Assembly: GCF_901709675.1 (NCBI RefSeq)
Contig: NC_051088.1
Coordinates: 744,001-808,000 of the forward strand
Length of the DNA stretch: 64,000 nucleotides
Source of the DNA: Syngnathus acus
Lineage: Eukaryota > Chordata > Actinopteri > Syngnathiformes > Syngnathidae
Direction of reading: 5' to 3'
In this document: piece after piece, positions 1 to 10,073 of the stretch
Numbering within the stretch: position 1 is the first letter of the stretch
Layout: each line of letters opens with the position of its first letter
The notes under the pieces: generated by a model
Seen by the model: only the letters and a program-made list of their open reading frames with translations
Database searches by the model: none
What the model was told of the DNA's origin: nothing
Translations under genes and position numbers: made by a program

Positions 1-71
1 TCTCAGTTGATGTGTCATGTCCTGTTTGTATAGCCAGAAGCTTATCTCCTCCCCCTACTCCACCTTACCAG

Positions 72-247
72 CTGGAGCCATCGATGACTCTCTGCTATTG
101 ATGCTGTTCTGGGTTCTGACCGGGCTTTCCATGCTGGCCTTGCTCTCTCAGCGCTATGGCCTCCAGCCGCTGACTTTAGCGCTCATCCTGAGGTCTATCT
201 ACCACCTGGGTATCGGGAACACACTCATCCTTCTAGGCACGCTCAAT
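72..247 (+). CDS. itpr3: itpr3 exon: TM2-TM3 region of the IP3 receptor
   Basis: Encodes about 58 residues from GAIDDSLLLMLFWVL to ILLGTLN, covering membrane segment 2 and the following helix (LALILRSIYHLGIG). The acceptor is chosen at 70-71 because a near-continuous pyrimidine tract (41-69) precedes it and the first codon is split after one base. The open frame continues upstream to 17, but that stretch is the pyrimidine tract read as protein. The donor is GTAAGA at 248. Residues here sit in the ER membrane and form part of the voltage-sensor-like bundle that surrounds the pore. Earlier acceptors at 33, 37 or 40 are possible but less well supported. Confidence 0.88.
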
Positions 248-2338
248 GTAAGACCACCCAAATCATGTCTGATAAAAGACTGCAAAAAGTCTAATGTGCC
301 TAATCTGACCGTATACAGTCCCCTCCAAAGACAAGGTCATTTCCTTTGTTGTTTTGTTTACCAAAGACATTTAGGTTTCAGATTAAAAGATGAATGAGAC
401 AAAAGTTTAGAAGTCCAGCTTTTAATTAATGGCATTCACATCCAGTTATGTTAAACTGATGACAGAGCACCTTTTGTTTGAACCCACCCACTTTTAGAGT
501 GAGTGATAGTATTGGAATATGCGACTTTTTCAAGTTGCTCAGGTGTTGGCTTTTAGATTATTCTTAAAAATTTAGTTTTTTACTTCGAGTTTTACCTATG
601 AGAAGTGCATTTGCTGTTTAAGAGTATTTCACTCCCAACCAGACTCTTGCTCCACCCATCAGTAAAATTTGAAAACGCCGCTCAAAGGGGACGTTGCCTG
701 GAGGACCATTGGATGGGCAGGGAGGAGAGGGTTGTACTGGCTGTGATCTAATTAATATATATACTTTGACAAACTATACCAAATAAACTAATCAAAGCCA
801 TGCTACTTAATCACTCACCTGAAAATCAATATAAAGATGTTTTGAAACGCTACTATTCCAACTCCAACTCGCTACGGAGGTGTGTACAAAACTGAGCCAC
901 TTGTATGCCGTAAATAAATACAAACACTAGATGGCTTATGGGTGCTATGAGCCAATATGAAGTGACCTCATCAGAGGGTGGCCATCTTGTACAGGGCTAC
1001 TAGATCACTCATAATCTTACAGTCAATGGAGCACGGACCTTGAAATAGCTGGAAATTGCTTAACTCTTTTCAAACGGCTTGGTTTGTCAAATAAACGCCA
1101 GAAATGTAGTTTCAAAAAATGTACTATTCAAGTATTAAAGGGATGTTAAACCGAGGATGGTTCACTTTTCACTAACTACCTCAGTTCATGTATTTTTTTA
1201 TCAGGAAAATGAAATTTATTTTATCCATTCATTTTGGAGGAATAATGAAACAAAGAATACCTTAAAACGCGCACTTTTAATGAGGAATAGGGCCACGCAC
1301 CTCTTCCCTCCATGTCTTGGTTGATGACGTCACGGTAGGAAGCGATCACAATTTCCCCATTGTAAATCATTGTAGACCATTGCTTAAAATGTCCAAAATC
1401 AGTTGTCAAGTGGTACCAAAATTTGCATGGTTATCTGTACTTATGACTACTTCAACATATCACAAGGATTAGCCTCTCGGTGGCTGATTTAAAAGAAACG
1501 GGTAGCCTCTCCGCAGCTGAAGTGCCTTGTCATGTCTATTTCCTTTCTCCAGTCACCAACATACGCAAACATGACGCGTTCCGAGTGGCTTAATGTATGC
1601 AGAATTGTACATATGTTGTTATATAGTCAATTAAAATTGGTAAGGGTTCATTTGACTTACATTTACCCTAAGTCCACGTATGGGGTACAAACTGTGCTGC
1701 CTATCCAAACAGCCACACTCAGCTGAAGGGTCGGCCTCTTCTCTGGAAGTCTGATACTCCCAAATTTTCCAACAAAACAACCTGCGGGCGTTGCGACAAG
1801 ATCCGGGTCGAGGCTCCTGGCTGAGTCAGGCTTCTGGTTGCAATGCTTGAGCACTTTCTTTGTTGCCTGGATTACTTTGAAGTGATAATTTGGTGCGTTG
1901 TCATAGCCTGGAAATCCAGTCATCGCTGTACCAATGACTGAGTCTGGTCATAATCAAGCACATTTCTGAGGCGAGGTAAACCTGAGCAAACAGACAATAA
2001 AATGAACCAAGTTGTGAAAAGCAGACATGACGTCAAAAAAAGAATGCTTACAGTTCTGTCAGCTGCTGCGTTTTTAATGAATGTGTTTCTGTCATCTCTC
2101 CTGTGCGCCATTTTGAACAAGGATGGATTTCCATCGCTGAAGAGTGACGTTTTGCACAAAGGACATGTCACAGCGAATAAAGGATTTTAATTGGATGCCT
2201 CAATTTAAACCTGAGCCCAGCAGCTGTTGAGGGAGAGCTTTCTAGACCCACTTCCTTAGTGCATGTGGCTTGCTAGGCTAGCATTGTCATTGTGAATGTA
2301 TTGTCATGGCAGTGACATGGTCGCTGTCTTTATTTTAG
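248..2338. other. itpr3 intron, no recognised element
   Basis: No known repeat or gene was recognised. Two adjoining minus-strand frames (1663-1923 and 1920-2171) are open and could be a decayed transposon gene: the first contains GYDNAPNYHFKVIQATKKVL and LDPDLVATPAG, and the second has a CPLCKTSL pair of cysteines. I could not place them in a family. The rest is AT-rich intron sequence. Confidence 0.4.
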
Positions 2339-2503
2339 CTGCTCAACAAGGTGGTGTTTGTGGTGAGCTTTGTGGGAAACAATGGAACATTCATCATGGG
2401 CTACAAGGCCATGGTGATGGACATGGAGTTCCTGTACCATTTGGGTTATGTCCTCACCTCCACGTTGGGCCTCTTTGTGCACGAACTATTCTACAGCATC
2501 CTG
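2339..2503 (+). CDS. itpr3: itpr3 exon: TM3-TM4 region
   Basis: Exactly 55 codons, phase 0 at both ends, bounded by TTTTAG and GTATGT. It begins [18 protein letters not shown], passes through the highly conserved [16 protein letters not shown] block and ends LFYSIL. In the family this is membrane segments 3-4. The acceptor is the AG at 2337-2338, and the frame joins directly to the TLN that ends the previous exon. The next intron is only 70 bases. Confidence 0.92.
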
Positions 2504-2573
2504 GTATGTAGCTCATGAGCTCTGCTGAAATGCGAAGGCATGCTGCTACTAACAACCATGTCCACATTTTCAG

Positions 2574-2763
2574 CTCTTTGACCTGATTTACCGTGAGGAG
2601 ACGCTGTTCAATGTGATCAAAAGCGTGACACGCAACGGACGGTCCATCCTATTGACTGCGCTACTTGCCCTCATCCTTGTCTACCTCTTCTCCATTGTGG
2701 GTTTTCTGTGCCTCAAGGAAGACTTCATAATGGAGGTCGACCCGCTGCCACAGCTTGTTCCAG
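2574..2763 (+). CDS. itpr3: itpr3 exon: S4-S5 linker and S5 helix
   Basis: Encodes [20 protein letters not shown] (the S4-S5 linker that couples gating to the pore) and then the hydrophobic S5 helix [19 protein letters not shown], ending in the luminal approach [14 protein letters not shown]. It ends after one base of a codon (phase 1) at GTAATA. The following intron is 80 bases. The frame stays open through that intron, but 80 is not a multiple of three and the read-through would leave the frame of the next exon, so retention is not supported. Confidence 0.92.
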
Positions 2764-2843
2764 GTAATACCACTATGGTTACTCCCAAGATGTCATACAT
2801 CGAATCTTGCCAGACAATGCTACCTGAGTGTTTGTTTTTTCAG

Positions 2844-2948
2844 CTCCTCAGCAGAGAAACACTGCACAGGACTTCCTCAAGTCATGTTCCACAGATGGCA
2901 TCCACTGTATGGCGGAGGAGGACGGTGTGGCTGAGAGTAAAGACAATG
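2844..2948 (+). CDS. itpr3: itpr3 exon: luminal turret loop
   Basis: A 35-codon exon, phase 1 at both ends, acceptor TTTTTTCAG and donor GTATGC. It encodes the variable ER-luminal loop between S5 and the pore helix: [15 protein letters not shown], then an acidic stretch [11 protein letters not shown]. Two cysteines (SC...HC) match the luminal cysteine positions I recall in IP3 receptors. This loop is the least conserved part of the channel, so the assignment rests on splice phase and position. The next exon is 22.9 kb away. Confidence 0.85.
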
Positions 2949-3332
2949 GTATGCATTCACTGTTGGTTCATGGTGCTGGAGGGCTGGATTTAAGATTTTT
3001 GAGCCGATATCACGATTTCAGACAACACATTTTCAAGCTCTACAAAGCTGTGATTTGATTTGAAAAGCCTCCTACCCCCATGGTCATTCATCAATGGAAT
3101 GGTACTGTAGAGTAGATGCACCACATTAAACAGTGCCACATTGTTTTAAAAAATAAAAGGAGCATCACATCTATGTCCCATTGTCACCTATAGAGGCTTT
3201 GCAGTCACGTGGTTTTATCACGTGATTTTGTGTTATGCCGCCATCTTGGCGGTCAACTCGTCAGCTCGTTCCTACGTGTTTGTATGGATTGTCTGATTTC
3301 TGCGCTACGTTTTCACCGATTTCTTCCGAATT

Positions 3333-3551
3333 ATGGCTGATTTGCTATCCAACGAAGTTAGGCATTTGGATGAAGACTCCAAGAAACGTTACAGAGAGAA
3401 GTTGAACCTTGTTGGCACAACGGATCCGTACCTTTTACCGAGAAGCATGCTAAAATCGCCCGAGCATTTTGCAACAGCCGACCTGCCTGAACGCTCATAT
3501 CCAGATATTTATAATTACCTCGTCGATTTGTTTTGTAATGGCATTTCATAA
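3333..3551 (+). pseudogene. transposon ORF exon 1 (LPERSYPDIYNYLV)
   Basis: Open frame of 72 codons starting MADLLSNEVRHLDEDSKKRY and reaching DLPERSYPDIYNYLV, after which it probably leaves a former exon. It resembles, from memory, the N-terminus of large uncharacterised fish and cnidarian proteins that carry a YqaJ-type exonuclease domain further on; no such domain is present here. Its position just inside the left TIR and its inward direction suggest it was one of two genes of the element. Not a host gene: no downstream exon is recognisable. Confidence 0.5.
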
Positions 3552-3619
3552 CTTGACATATTAAAAAACTGAATAGAGTGAAATCATTCAGATACTGTAC
3601 CTGTCTGTTCAAGTTGCTA

Positions 3620-3955
3620 CCATTTTTATTTTTTGTTTATTTTTGCATGATGCCACATCTGATTGGCTTGAAAACTTAACCAATAAAAATTTTAACCTTG
3701 TGCCAATGGCTTGAAAACTTTACCAATGTAGATTTTACCTTGTGCCAAATGAAGTAACAAAAACCCTCTTGTTAAAAAATGCTACATTAAAAAAAAATTG
3801 TTTCACAAGGTTCATAATAGTTTTTGGGGAAATTTCCTAATGCATTCACTCGAGAATTAATTGTTCAATTCCAATATGAAGTTCAATATTTACATTGATA
3901 ACGTTTTCAAGCCAATCAGATGAAGCATCATGAAAAAATAAACACAAAATAAAAA
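3620..3955. repeat. foldback repeat inside the THAP element
   Basis: About 55 bases at 3622-3676 (ending GATTGGCTTGAAAAC) recur as an inverted copy at 3903-3955 (starting GTTTTCAAGCCAATC). Between them a shorter direct repeat (ggcttgaaaact..accaat) occurs twice. Could be a separate MITE that landed in the element or an internal rearrangement. Confidence 0.65.
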
Positions 3956-4110
3956 CGGGGGGGTGAACTGAAGAAATCATCCCATTCCCTGCCTTGCTGC
4001 TCTTGCTGCCTTTCTAAAAATGCACCCAGCATTTTCAACAATCATATTTGTATCATCCCATATTGTATTATTTCACATTTTGTGAAACAAATCAGGGGTG
4101 AATAGTTTGT

Positions 4111-4389
4111 TTACATACCTGATATGAAGTCCTCATTGCATATCCTTGTGTAAATCGTAGGTTTCCATCGTTCACGACGAATATCCGCGATCCATTTATC
4201 ACGTTTTTTTTTTATGTTCGCCGGAAATCTATAGAAGCTAAGATTTGGTTTATCGCCTCGTCTATTGCTACATCCAACAGCACAGCAGGTATCCGGCATT
4301 TTTAAGCTCAAATAGCAGCAGATATAACAAGAAAGCGTGTGTGAGTCGTTGACCGGCACTGAAAAGTTGACCGCCAAGATGGCCGCCAA
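4111..4389 (-). pseudogene. THAP-domain exon of the transposon
   Basis: The minus-strand frame contains a THAP-type zinc finger beginning MPDTCCAVGCSNRRGDKPNL and continuing with SFYRFPANIKKKRDKWIADI and ICNEDF. This gives the C2CH pattern (CAVGC, then C and the expected F of a C-x-x-H/D-F end), although the final ligand position reads D rather than H. Right after ISG there is a good donor (GTATGTAAAC in the minus sense, about 4120-4111), so this is a first exon whose downstream exons are gone. THAP domains bind DNA and are used by several transposases to recognise their ends. Confidence 0.7.
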
Positions 4390-4482
4390 GCTAATGTGGG
4401 TAGCTTGATGACATCAGCTGCAAAGCCTCTATACTGCCGAATGTGTTAGCAGCTGCTTGCTAATGCTACAGTTGTTTTAGGC

Positions 4483-5165
4483 CAGTGGTTCTTAACCTGG
4501 GTTCGATCGAACCCTCGGGGTTCGGTGAGTCGGTCTCAGGGGTTTGGCAGAGCCTCCTCTGCGGAGGCCCGAACACACCCGATTTATCGTGTATATTCGT
4601 GTTGACGCATATCTAAACTGGTCTCACAAAGGCAACAGCAGAAGTCACACTGATTCGCAGGTGTGTAATTTGTTGTGAGTTCATGCATTGTGTTGGTTTT
4701 GTTCTTTGAACTCTGTTTATGCACGGCTCATTTTGTGCACTAGTAAAACATCTATGTATTGAATTTGAAAAAAAAAAATATACACTACCGTTCAAAAGTT
4801 TGGGGTCACAAAATTGTTTGGGTGACCCCAAACTTTTGAACGGTAGTGTATATATTTATTTAGATAATTATTTATAGATTATATATATAATCTTCTGTGT
4901 AAAAAATCTTATAATATATATGTATACTTATATTCATAGATTATATATAATCTTATACAAATATAAGATATAATTTATAATATTTAATTCATAATATTTT
5001 ATTATAATAATATTTACACTACCGTTCAAAGGTTTGGGGTCACCCAAACAATTTTGTGACCCCAAACTTTTGAACGGTAGTGTATTTTTCACTAAAGAGG
5101 GGTTCGGTGAATGCGCATATGAAACTGGTGGGGTTCGGTACCTCCAACAAGGTTAAGAACCACTG
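4483..5165. mobile_element. hAT-type MITE
   Basis: Ends CAGTGGTTCTTAACC and GGTTAAGAACCACTG, flanked by 8-base target duplications TTTTAGGC (4475-4482) and TTTTAAGC (5166-5173), one mismatch. Length 683 bases, no coding capacity. The 8-bp duplication and CAGTGGTT termini are typical of hAT elements. Confidence 0.85.
4783..5082. repeat. paired 66-bp palindromes, TA-flanked
   Basis: Two near-perfect palindromes, 4783-4848 and 5017-5082, begin CACTACCGTTCAAAAGTTTG and end with its complement; each is flanked by TA. The second is the reverse complement of the first, including its short loop, so they may be the two hairpin ends of a single 300-bp MITE with an AT-rich core. They sit inside the hAT MITE and are therefore younger. 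Confidence 0.75.
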
Positions 5166-5739
5166 TTTTAAGCGCTAAGATAGCTTGCGCTTCAGCAACA
5201 CAAACTTTATTGATGAACAGTCCCCTTTCACCCCTTCTTTTTTGGCTAATTACTTCAATAATTGTCATACTTTGACACCATGCTCCCCCAAATATACATG
5301 ACATAGTTTAAACACTTTTACAATTGACCTCTCGTGGAAGCCCTGCCACCACCTCAGTTAGCTCTTTTGGGTCAATGTAGTAGCTTTTAATAACAACAAA
5401 GCTTTGCAGTAAAGCTTGTAGGGCTAAATATTACACAGCGCATGCACACTTTGCTTAATGACATCACACGTAACTACGGGATTACCTACAAACCAGGATA
5501 CATCACACCTCCTCCCCCTTACATCAAAAGTAGACCCCACCCCCCTTTTACGACATTATAGTATTTTCATTTACAATACACATACTTCAACAAAACAAAC
5601 ACTTTTCCAGTTCCGACCATTGGACTAGGTTCTGGTATTGGTACCATCTCCTCTACAGATTTATTTTAACCCAGAACAGCAGTGGGATTGACTGAATGCT
5701 CCACTGGTAAGGATTCTAATAGAGTTGAGGTAAAAATTC

Positions 5740-5980
5740 ATCATTATTTTTGTCACATTCCATAGTCACAGACTCTTAGAAGTTGGTCCACATGGCGGCG
5801 CCACACACAATCAGATGTCTGAACTGTATATGAGCCAAGTCCAGTGTGGGCAATAATAGTAGCAGGAATCCTCTTAGTTATGCCTTGATAATTCCCAACA
5901 AGCACTGTGTCTTTTGCATGAATATCCCATTGCAATATTTGTTTCTTTTGACTTTCCTCAACAATGTCTATCACCTGTGG
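5740..5980 (-). mobile_element. Ty3/gypsy-type pol fragment
   Basis: The minus-strand frame 5753-5974 carries DTVLVGNYQGITKRIPATII and TVQTSDCVWRRHVDQLL, the segment after the integrase core of K02A2.6-like gypsy retrotransposons. Only this tail is recognisable; the flanks (5174-5740) are not assigned but may be its LTR. Confidence 0.7.
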
Positions 5981-6076
5981 TGGTTAAAGAAGCTCCAACT
6001 TCATCCGCAGTGCTCTGTTGAAAATAAGGCTGACACCTTTGTAGTTGAATATGTAGTTCGGTATTTTTGACACTCA

Positions 6077-6126
6077 TATATGTGTGTTTGTGTGTGCGTG
6101 TGTGCGTGCGTGCGTGTGTGCATGCT
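6077..6126. repeat. TG/CG-interrupted microsatellite
   Basis: Imperfect (TG)n with CG and GC interruptions, about 50 bases. Confidence 0.9.
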
Positions 6127-6327
6127 GTACATGAATGAGTCGTAATTTGTTCACTTTTCAGGACTAGGCATGGCATATCGAGTTTGGATTTATAATTTTC
6201 AGACAAGATGTGTGATGTCATCAGTACTGCCTTTTGTTCTTTGTGCTCGTCCTCTGACAGTTTATGGGTTAAACTGCAGTTGAGGCAAAACCTGCCTCAT
6301 AATAAGAAATCCCGCTTCCTTCTAATG

Positions 6328-6529
6328 CAGGGGTGTCAAGATCCTTTCCTCGGGGGCCGAATCCCTACATGTTTTCCAAGTTTCCCTCGTTAAACACACC
6401 TGATTCAATTAATCAGGCTCCTGCTGAAAGTGAAGACGAACTGGTCATTTGAATCAGGTGTGTTTAACAAGGGAAACTTGGAAAACATGTAGGGATTCGG
6501 CCCCCGAGGAAAGGAGTTTGACACCCCTG
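6328..6529. mobile_element. 202-bp hAT foldback MITE, copy 1
   Basis: The ends CAGGGGTGTC and GACACCCCTG are the tips of arms that pair over most of their length. Flanked by a perfect 8-base duplication TTCTAATG (6320-6327 and 6530-6537). Confidence 0.92.
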
Positions 6530-6537
6530 TTCTAATG

Positions 6538-7053
6538 TATGGAGGGGCAGAGGTGACACTTAAGTCACGTACGTGCAAGTCACAAGCAACTATTGAGTCG
6601 TAACCTGCAAGTCTCAAGTAATTCCTAAGTTATTGTGGAAAATAAATCAAGCAAGTTGAGTCAGCACCAAACTTCAAGCAAGTCGTAAGTCAAGCCATGC
6701 AGTCTTGCTCAGTCATAACAAATGTCGGAGAGAATATTAAAGAATTTAAAGAGAATATTTAAGAATATTGAACAAATTTACTTATCATAACACCAACTAG
6801 TATATTTACACCTTGCAAAGATGGATAAACAACAACTGAGATTGTGATTGACTGAATTTATTTAGATTTTATACTCAATATATATTTTTTTCTAAACAAA
6901 TGTCGAGTTTTTGTTAACCATGCAAACGACATATAAAAGATTCAACTCGATTGGAGAAAAAAATTAACCTTTTAGAGAAGAAAAGTAAAACTTTTAATGA
7001 TTGAATGACTCATTAATGGACAAATAGAGAATTTAAGTTAATCATCATTAATC
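6538..7053. other. intron, nothing recognised
   Basis: AT-rich, with a loose repetition of AAGTC words (6555-6710). No gene or element recognised. Confidence 0.5.
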
Positions 7054-7198
7054 ACCAGCTCAGTGGGCTTGTGGTATGAGTCCTGAGACTGGGAGGTCGT
7101 GGGTTTGATCCCCGGCCGAGTCATACCAAAAAGACTATAAAAAAAATGGAACCCGATGTCTCCCTGCTTGACACTCAGCATTAAGGGTTGGATTGGGG
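7054..7198 (+). mobile_element. tRNA-derived SINE, 5' part
   Basis: Same family as 17881-18198: an A-box-like AGCTCAGTGG, a B-box-like GGGTTTGATCCCC, then CATACCAAA and GACTATAAA. The 3' half is missing after GGGTTGGATTGGGG. Confidence 0.75.
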
Positions 7199-7265
7199 AT
7201 GCTGTGAGGAACTGCGCCCCACAGTCATTACTAATGCGCAATGTATACTGAGGACGACCACTCAT

Positions 7266-8373
7266 CATGGTTATGCCACGCTCACGCCTGCCCGTCAATC
7301 ACCCGGTAAACCCCGTCTGTCACATGCTCACAGCCACACCCCGCCAATCAGCTCAATCACCCACACCTGACGGCTGCTCCTTAACCTCCCTACTTAAACC
7401 CTGCTACTCAGCCACTTCCTTGTCAGTATGTCCCATGATGCTACCTTTTTGCTCACTGCAGTCTACCCGTCTGACTCCTGTTACCGACCTGTTCCGTTCG
7501 CTGACCCATCTCGTCTTGCCTGCCGCCCAACAACACAGTGGTCGCTCCGCTCACGGTGGACCGCCGCCGCCGCTCTGGCCTTCCAGGAACTTAAGAGGAG
7601 GCTCACGTCTGCCCCTATCCTCAGGATGCCCAACCCCGAGCGGCAGTTCATTGTCGAGGTAGATGCCTCCCGCGGGGAGTCGGGGCGGTGCTGTCACAGC
7701 GCAACGCGCAGGACAATAAGTTCGTCTGCGCTTTCTTTTCCCACCGCCTGTCGGCCTCTGAACATAACTAAGACATCGGCAACTGGGAACTTTTCGCCGT
7801 GAAAATGGCCCTGGAGGAGTGGAGGCACTGGCTGGATGGCGCGACGACCCCGTTCATCGTCTGGACCGACCACCACAACCGAGAGTGCCTCAGGGGTTCT
7901 TCGCCCGCCAGGCCCGGTGGTCACTGTTCTTCGATCGATTCAACTTCACTTTATCATACCACGCAGGCTCTCGCAATGCCAAGGCCGATGCTCCTGCCAA
8001 AGTCTGTGGCTGTCGCTGCCGTTACCTGGCGCATCGAGGATCAGGTGAAGGCGGCAGCACAGAACCAGCCCAGTCCTAGCACCTGCCCGGAGGGCCGATT
8101 GTTCGTGCCCGACCACTTCCGGACAGAGGTTTTGCAGTGGGCGCCCAACTCCCACCTTGCCTGTCGTCCGGGAGCAGTGTGAGCGGAATTCCTGACGGCC
8201 CAATGTTTTTAGTGGGCCACCATGAAGGACATCCGGGAGTACGTCAGAGCCTGCAATCGATGCAAGACCTCCAATTGACCCCCGCCCGGAGTCCTCCAAA
8301 CTCTGTCCCGCTATCGAATGGCAACATGGTAATCCTCACGGTCGTGGACCGTTTCAGTAAAATGGCACGGTTC
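7266..8373 (+). mobile_element. chromodomain Ty3/gypsy element, left part (decayed)
   Basis: A degenerate LTR-like lead (7290-7430) is followed by pol fragments in shifting frames: the RT-RNase H junction ([20 protein letters not shown], about 7578-7640), RNase H ([16 protein letters not shown] and the WTDHHN metal-site region, 7790-7880), and the start of the integrase core (VVDRFSKMARF, 8341-8373). Gag, protease and most of RT are absent. Stops and frameshifts show it is dead. It is cut by the LTR element at 8374 and resumes at 10473. Confidence 0.8.
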
Positions 8374-8755
8374 TGTCACGAACGGTGAGGAAATGGAGCA
8401 GGGCGACCAAGTGCAGCTTGGACTAGGGTTTATTGGCGGAACTCAAAATACAGACTCGGTAAACTAACATAACTCTCTAACAAAACCAACCCCAGGACTG
8501 ACCGACAGGGTGACATTACCAATGACAGCAACAAACAAAAAGACATCATGACAGTAACAAACAATGCTCCGACAGGGAGTGATACACAGACAGGACTTAA
8601 TATACAAGACAGGTAACAAGAGGCAGATGAGAACGATCGCACTGATTATGGGCACACAGGACGGGTGGGGCGAGCACACAGACAGAAACCACGGACATGA
8701 GCACACAGAAGGGGAGGGGCGAGCACACAGACATGATCGGGGATGAGTCGTGACA
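8374..8755 (-). repeat. LTR (3' in sense) of element A
   Basis: 382 bases, TG...CA ends. Lacks about 20 bases (a segment near AAACGTGAAACAAGAAG) that are present in the other LTR, so the pair has diverged by indels as well as substitutions. Confidence 0.85.
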
Positions 8756-8889
8756 GAACCCCCCCCACAAGGGACGGCTCCCGACGTCCCAAAAACCCAA
8801 CCCCCCACGGCAGCACGCGGGGGGGGCGGGGGGTTAGCGCACCAGTCCAGACGACCCTACTGGTTTTTGAAACAGCCTGAACCGCGCAC

Positions 8890-9515
8890 GGCGGCGACTG
8901 GGGAAACAACCGCACTCGGCGGCGGCTTGGGGCACAGAACCGCACTCGGGCGGCGACTTGGGGCACAGAACCGCACTCGGGCGGCGACTTGGGGCACAGA
9001 CCCGCACTCGGGCGGCAACTTGGGGCACAGAACCGCACTCGGGCGGCGACTTGGGGCACCGAACCGCACTCGGGCGGCGACTTGGGGCACAGGGCTACAC
9101 TCGCGGCACACACAGGGGACCCGAACCGCAATCGGCAGCAACTTGGGGGGCAGAACCGCACTCGGGCGGCGACTTGGGGCACAGAACCGCACTCGGGCGG
9201 CAACTAGGGGAACCGAACCGCACTCGGGCGGCAACTTGGGGAACCGAACTGCACTCGGGCGGCAACTTGGGGAACCGAACCGCACTCGGGCGGCAACTAG
9301 GGAACCGAACCGCACTCGGGCGGCAACTTGGGGAACCGAACCGCACTCGCGCGGCAACTTGGGGAACCGAACCGCACTCGGGCGGCAACTTGGGGAACCG
9401 AACCGCACTCGGGCGGCAACTTGGGGAACCGAACCGCACTCGGGCGGCAACTAGGGGAACCGAACCGCACTCGGGCGACAACTTGGGGAACCGAATCGCA
9501 CTCGGGCGGCAACTT
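8890..9515. repeat. 31-bp minisatellite in element A
   Basis: About 20 head-to-tail copies of a unit such as CCGCACTCGGGCGGCAACTT followed by GGGGAACCGAA. 31 is not a multiple of three, so a given frame reads the unit in all three phases and repeats every 93 bases (31 residues). Because almost no unit contains a stop in any phase, long frames are open on both strands; this is a property of the unit, not proof of a protein. Confidence 0.92.
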
Positions 9516-9531
9516 AAAGTTATCGCCGCAA

Positions 9532-10073
9532 TCAGCGGCATTCGAAAGTCCAGACCGCGATCAGCAGCATTCGGAAGGCGGAGCTGTGGCAGCAGCAAGA
9601 GCCACCGCGCACCGCAGCAGTGGGAGTGGGGCCAGGGACGACCGGTGGTTCCGGCGCAGCTGGCTTGGAATCTGGCGACGCCCGCGGGTCCTGCAACGCT
9701 GAGGTGGAGCCCGGTGGCGGCCGCGAGTCTGATGGCGCCGGGAGGCACTCCGATGGCGGCCGCGGGTCCGGCGTCGCGGCAGCGAAGTCCGATGACTGTC
9801 GCGGAGCCGATGGCGCCCGGAGGCACTCCGATGGCGGCCGCGGGTCCGGCGTCGCGGCAGCGAAGTCCGATGACTGTCGCGGAGCCGATGGCGCCGGGAG
9901 GAACTCCGATGGCGGCCACGAGTCCGGCGTCGCTGGAGCAAGGTCCCGATGGCGACAGCGGAGCCGATCGCGCTGGAACCTGCTTGGACGACGGAGGTGG
10001 CTCGGGCGTCGCAGACGGGAGCTGGTGGTGGAGAAAGGTCCAAGCGCTGGTCGCTGTAGTGGTCGGAGCATTC
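9532..10073 (-). CDS. Pro/Arg-rich ORF of LTR element A (doubtful)
   Basis: The minus-strand frame runs from inside the sense 5' LTR toward the minisatellite and contains a 26-residue (78-bp) repeat around ATPDPRPPSECLRAPSAPRQ, present about three times (9741-9950). A similar segment occurs in copies B and C. It may be a remnant gag-like or leader frame; no recognisable domain. Alternative frames are also open because of the composition, so real translation is unproven. Confidence 0.3.

Larger units (their letters stand above)
3191..4431. mobile_element. DNA transposon remnant with TIRs, THAP exon
   Basis: Terminal inverted repeats TAGAGGCTTTGCAG (3191-3204) and its complement (4418-4431), flanked by TA on both sides. 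Further inside, a second inverted pair carries GCCATCTTGGCGGTCAAC (from about 3240) against the sequence around 4363-4390. Each end holds what looks like the first exon of an inward-facing gene (3333-3551 + and 4111-4389 -); the middle that should hold the rest has been replaced by a 340-base foldback repeat. This is a non-autonomous derivative. Superfamily is not certain; THAP domains occur in P-type and Kolobok-type transposons. Confidence 0.75.

Noticed and set aside
17-71. Upstream extension of the first exon
   Set aside because: The stretch is a pyrimidine-rich acceptor tract ending in AG at 70-71, and its translation does not resemble the receptor.
2613-2993. Frame reading through the 80-base itpr3 intron
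   Set aside because: Splicing gives the family-consistent protein; the read-through leaves the frame of the turret exon.
8646-9919. Long overlapping open frames on both strands (up to 376 codons)
   Set aside because: They follow from a stop-poor 31-bp unit read in all phases; no domain, start context or splice evidence.
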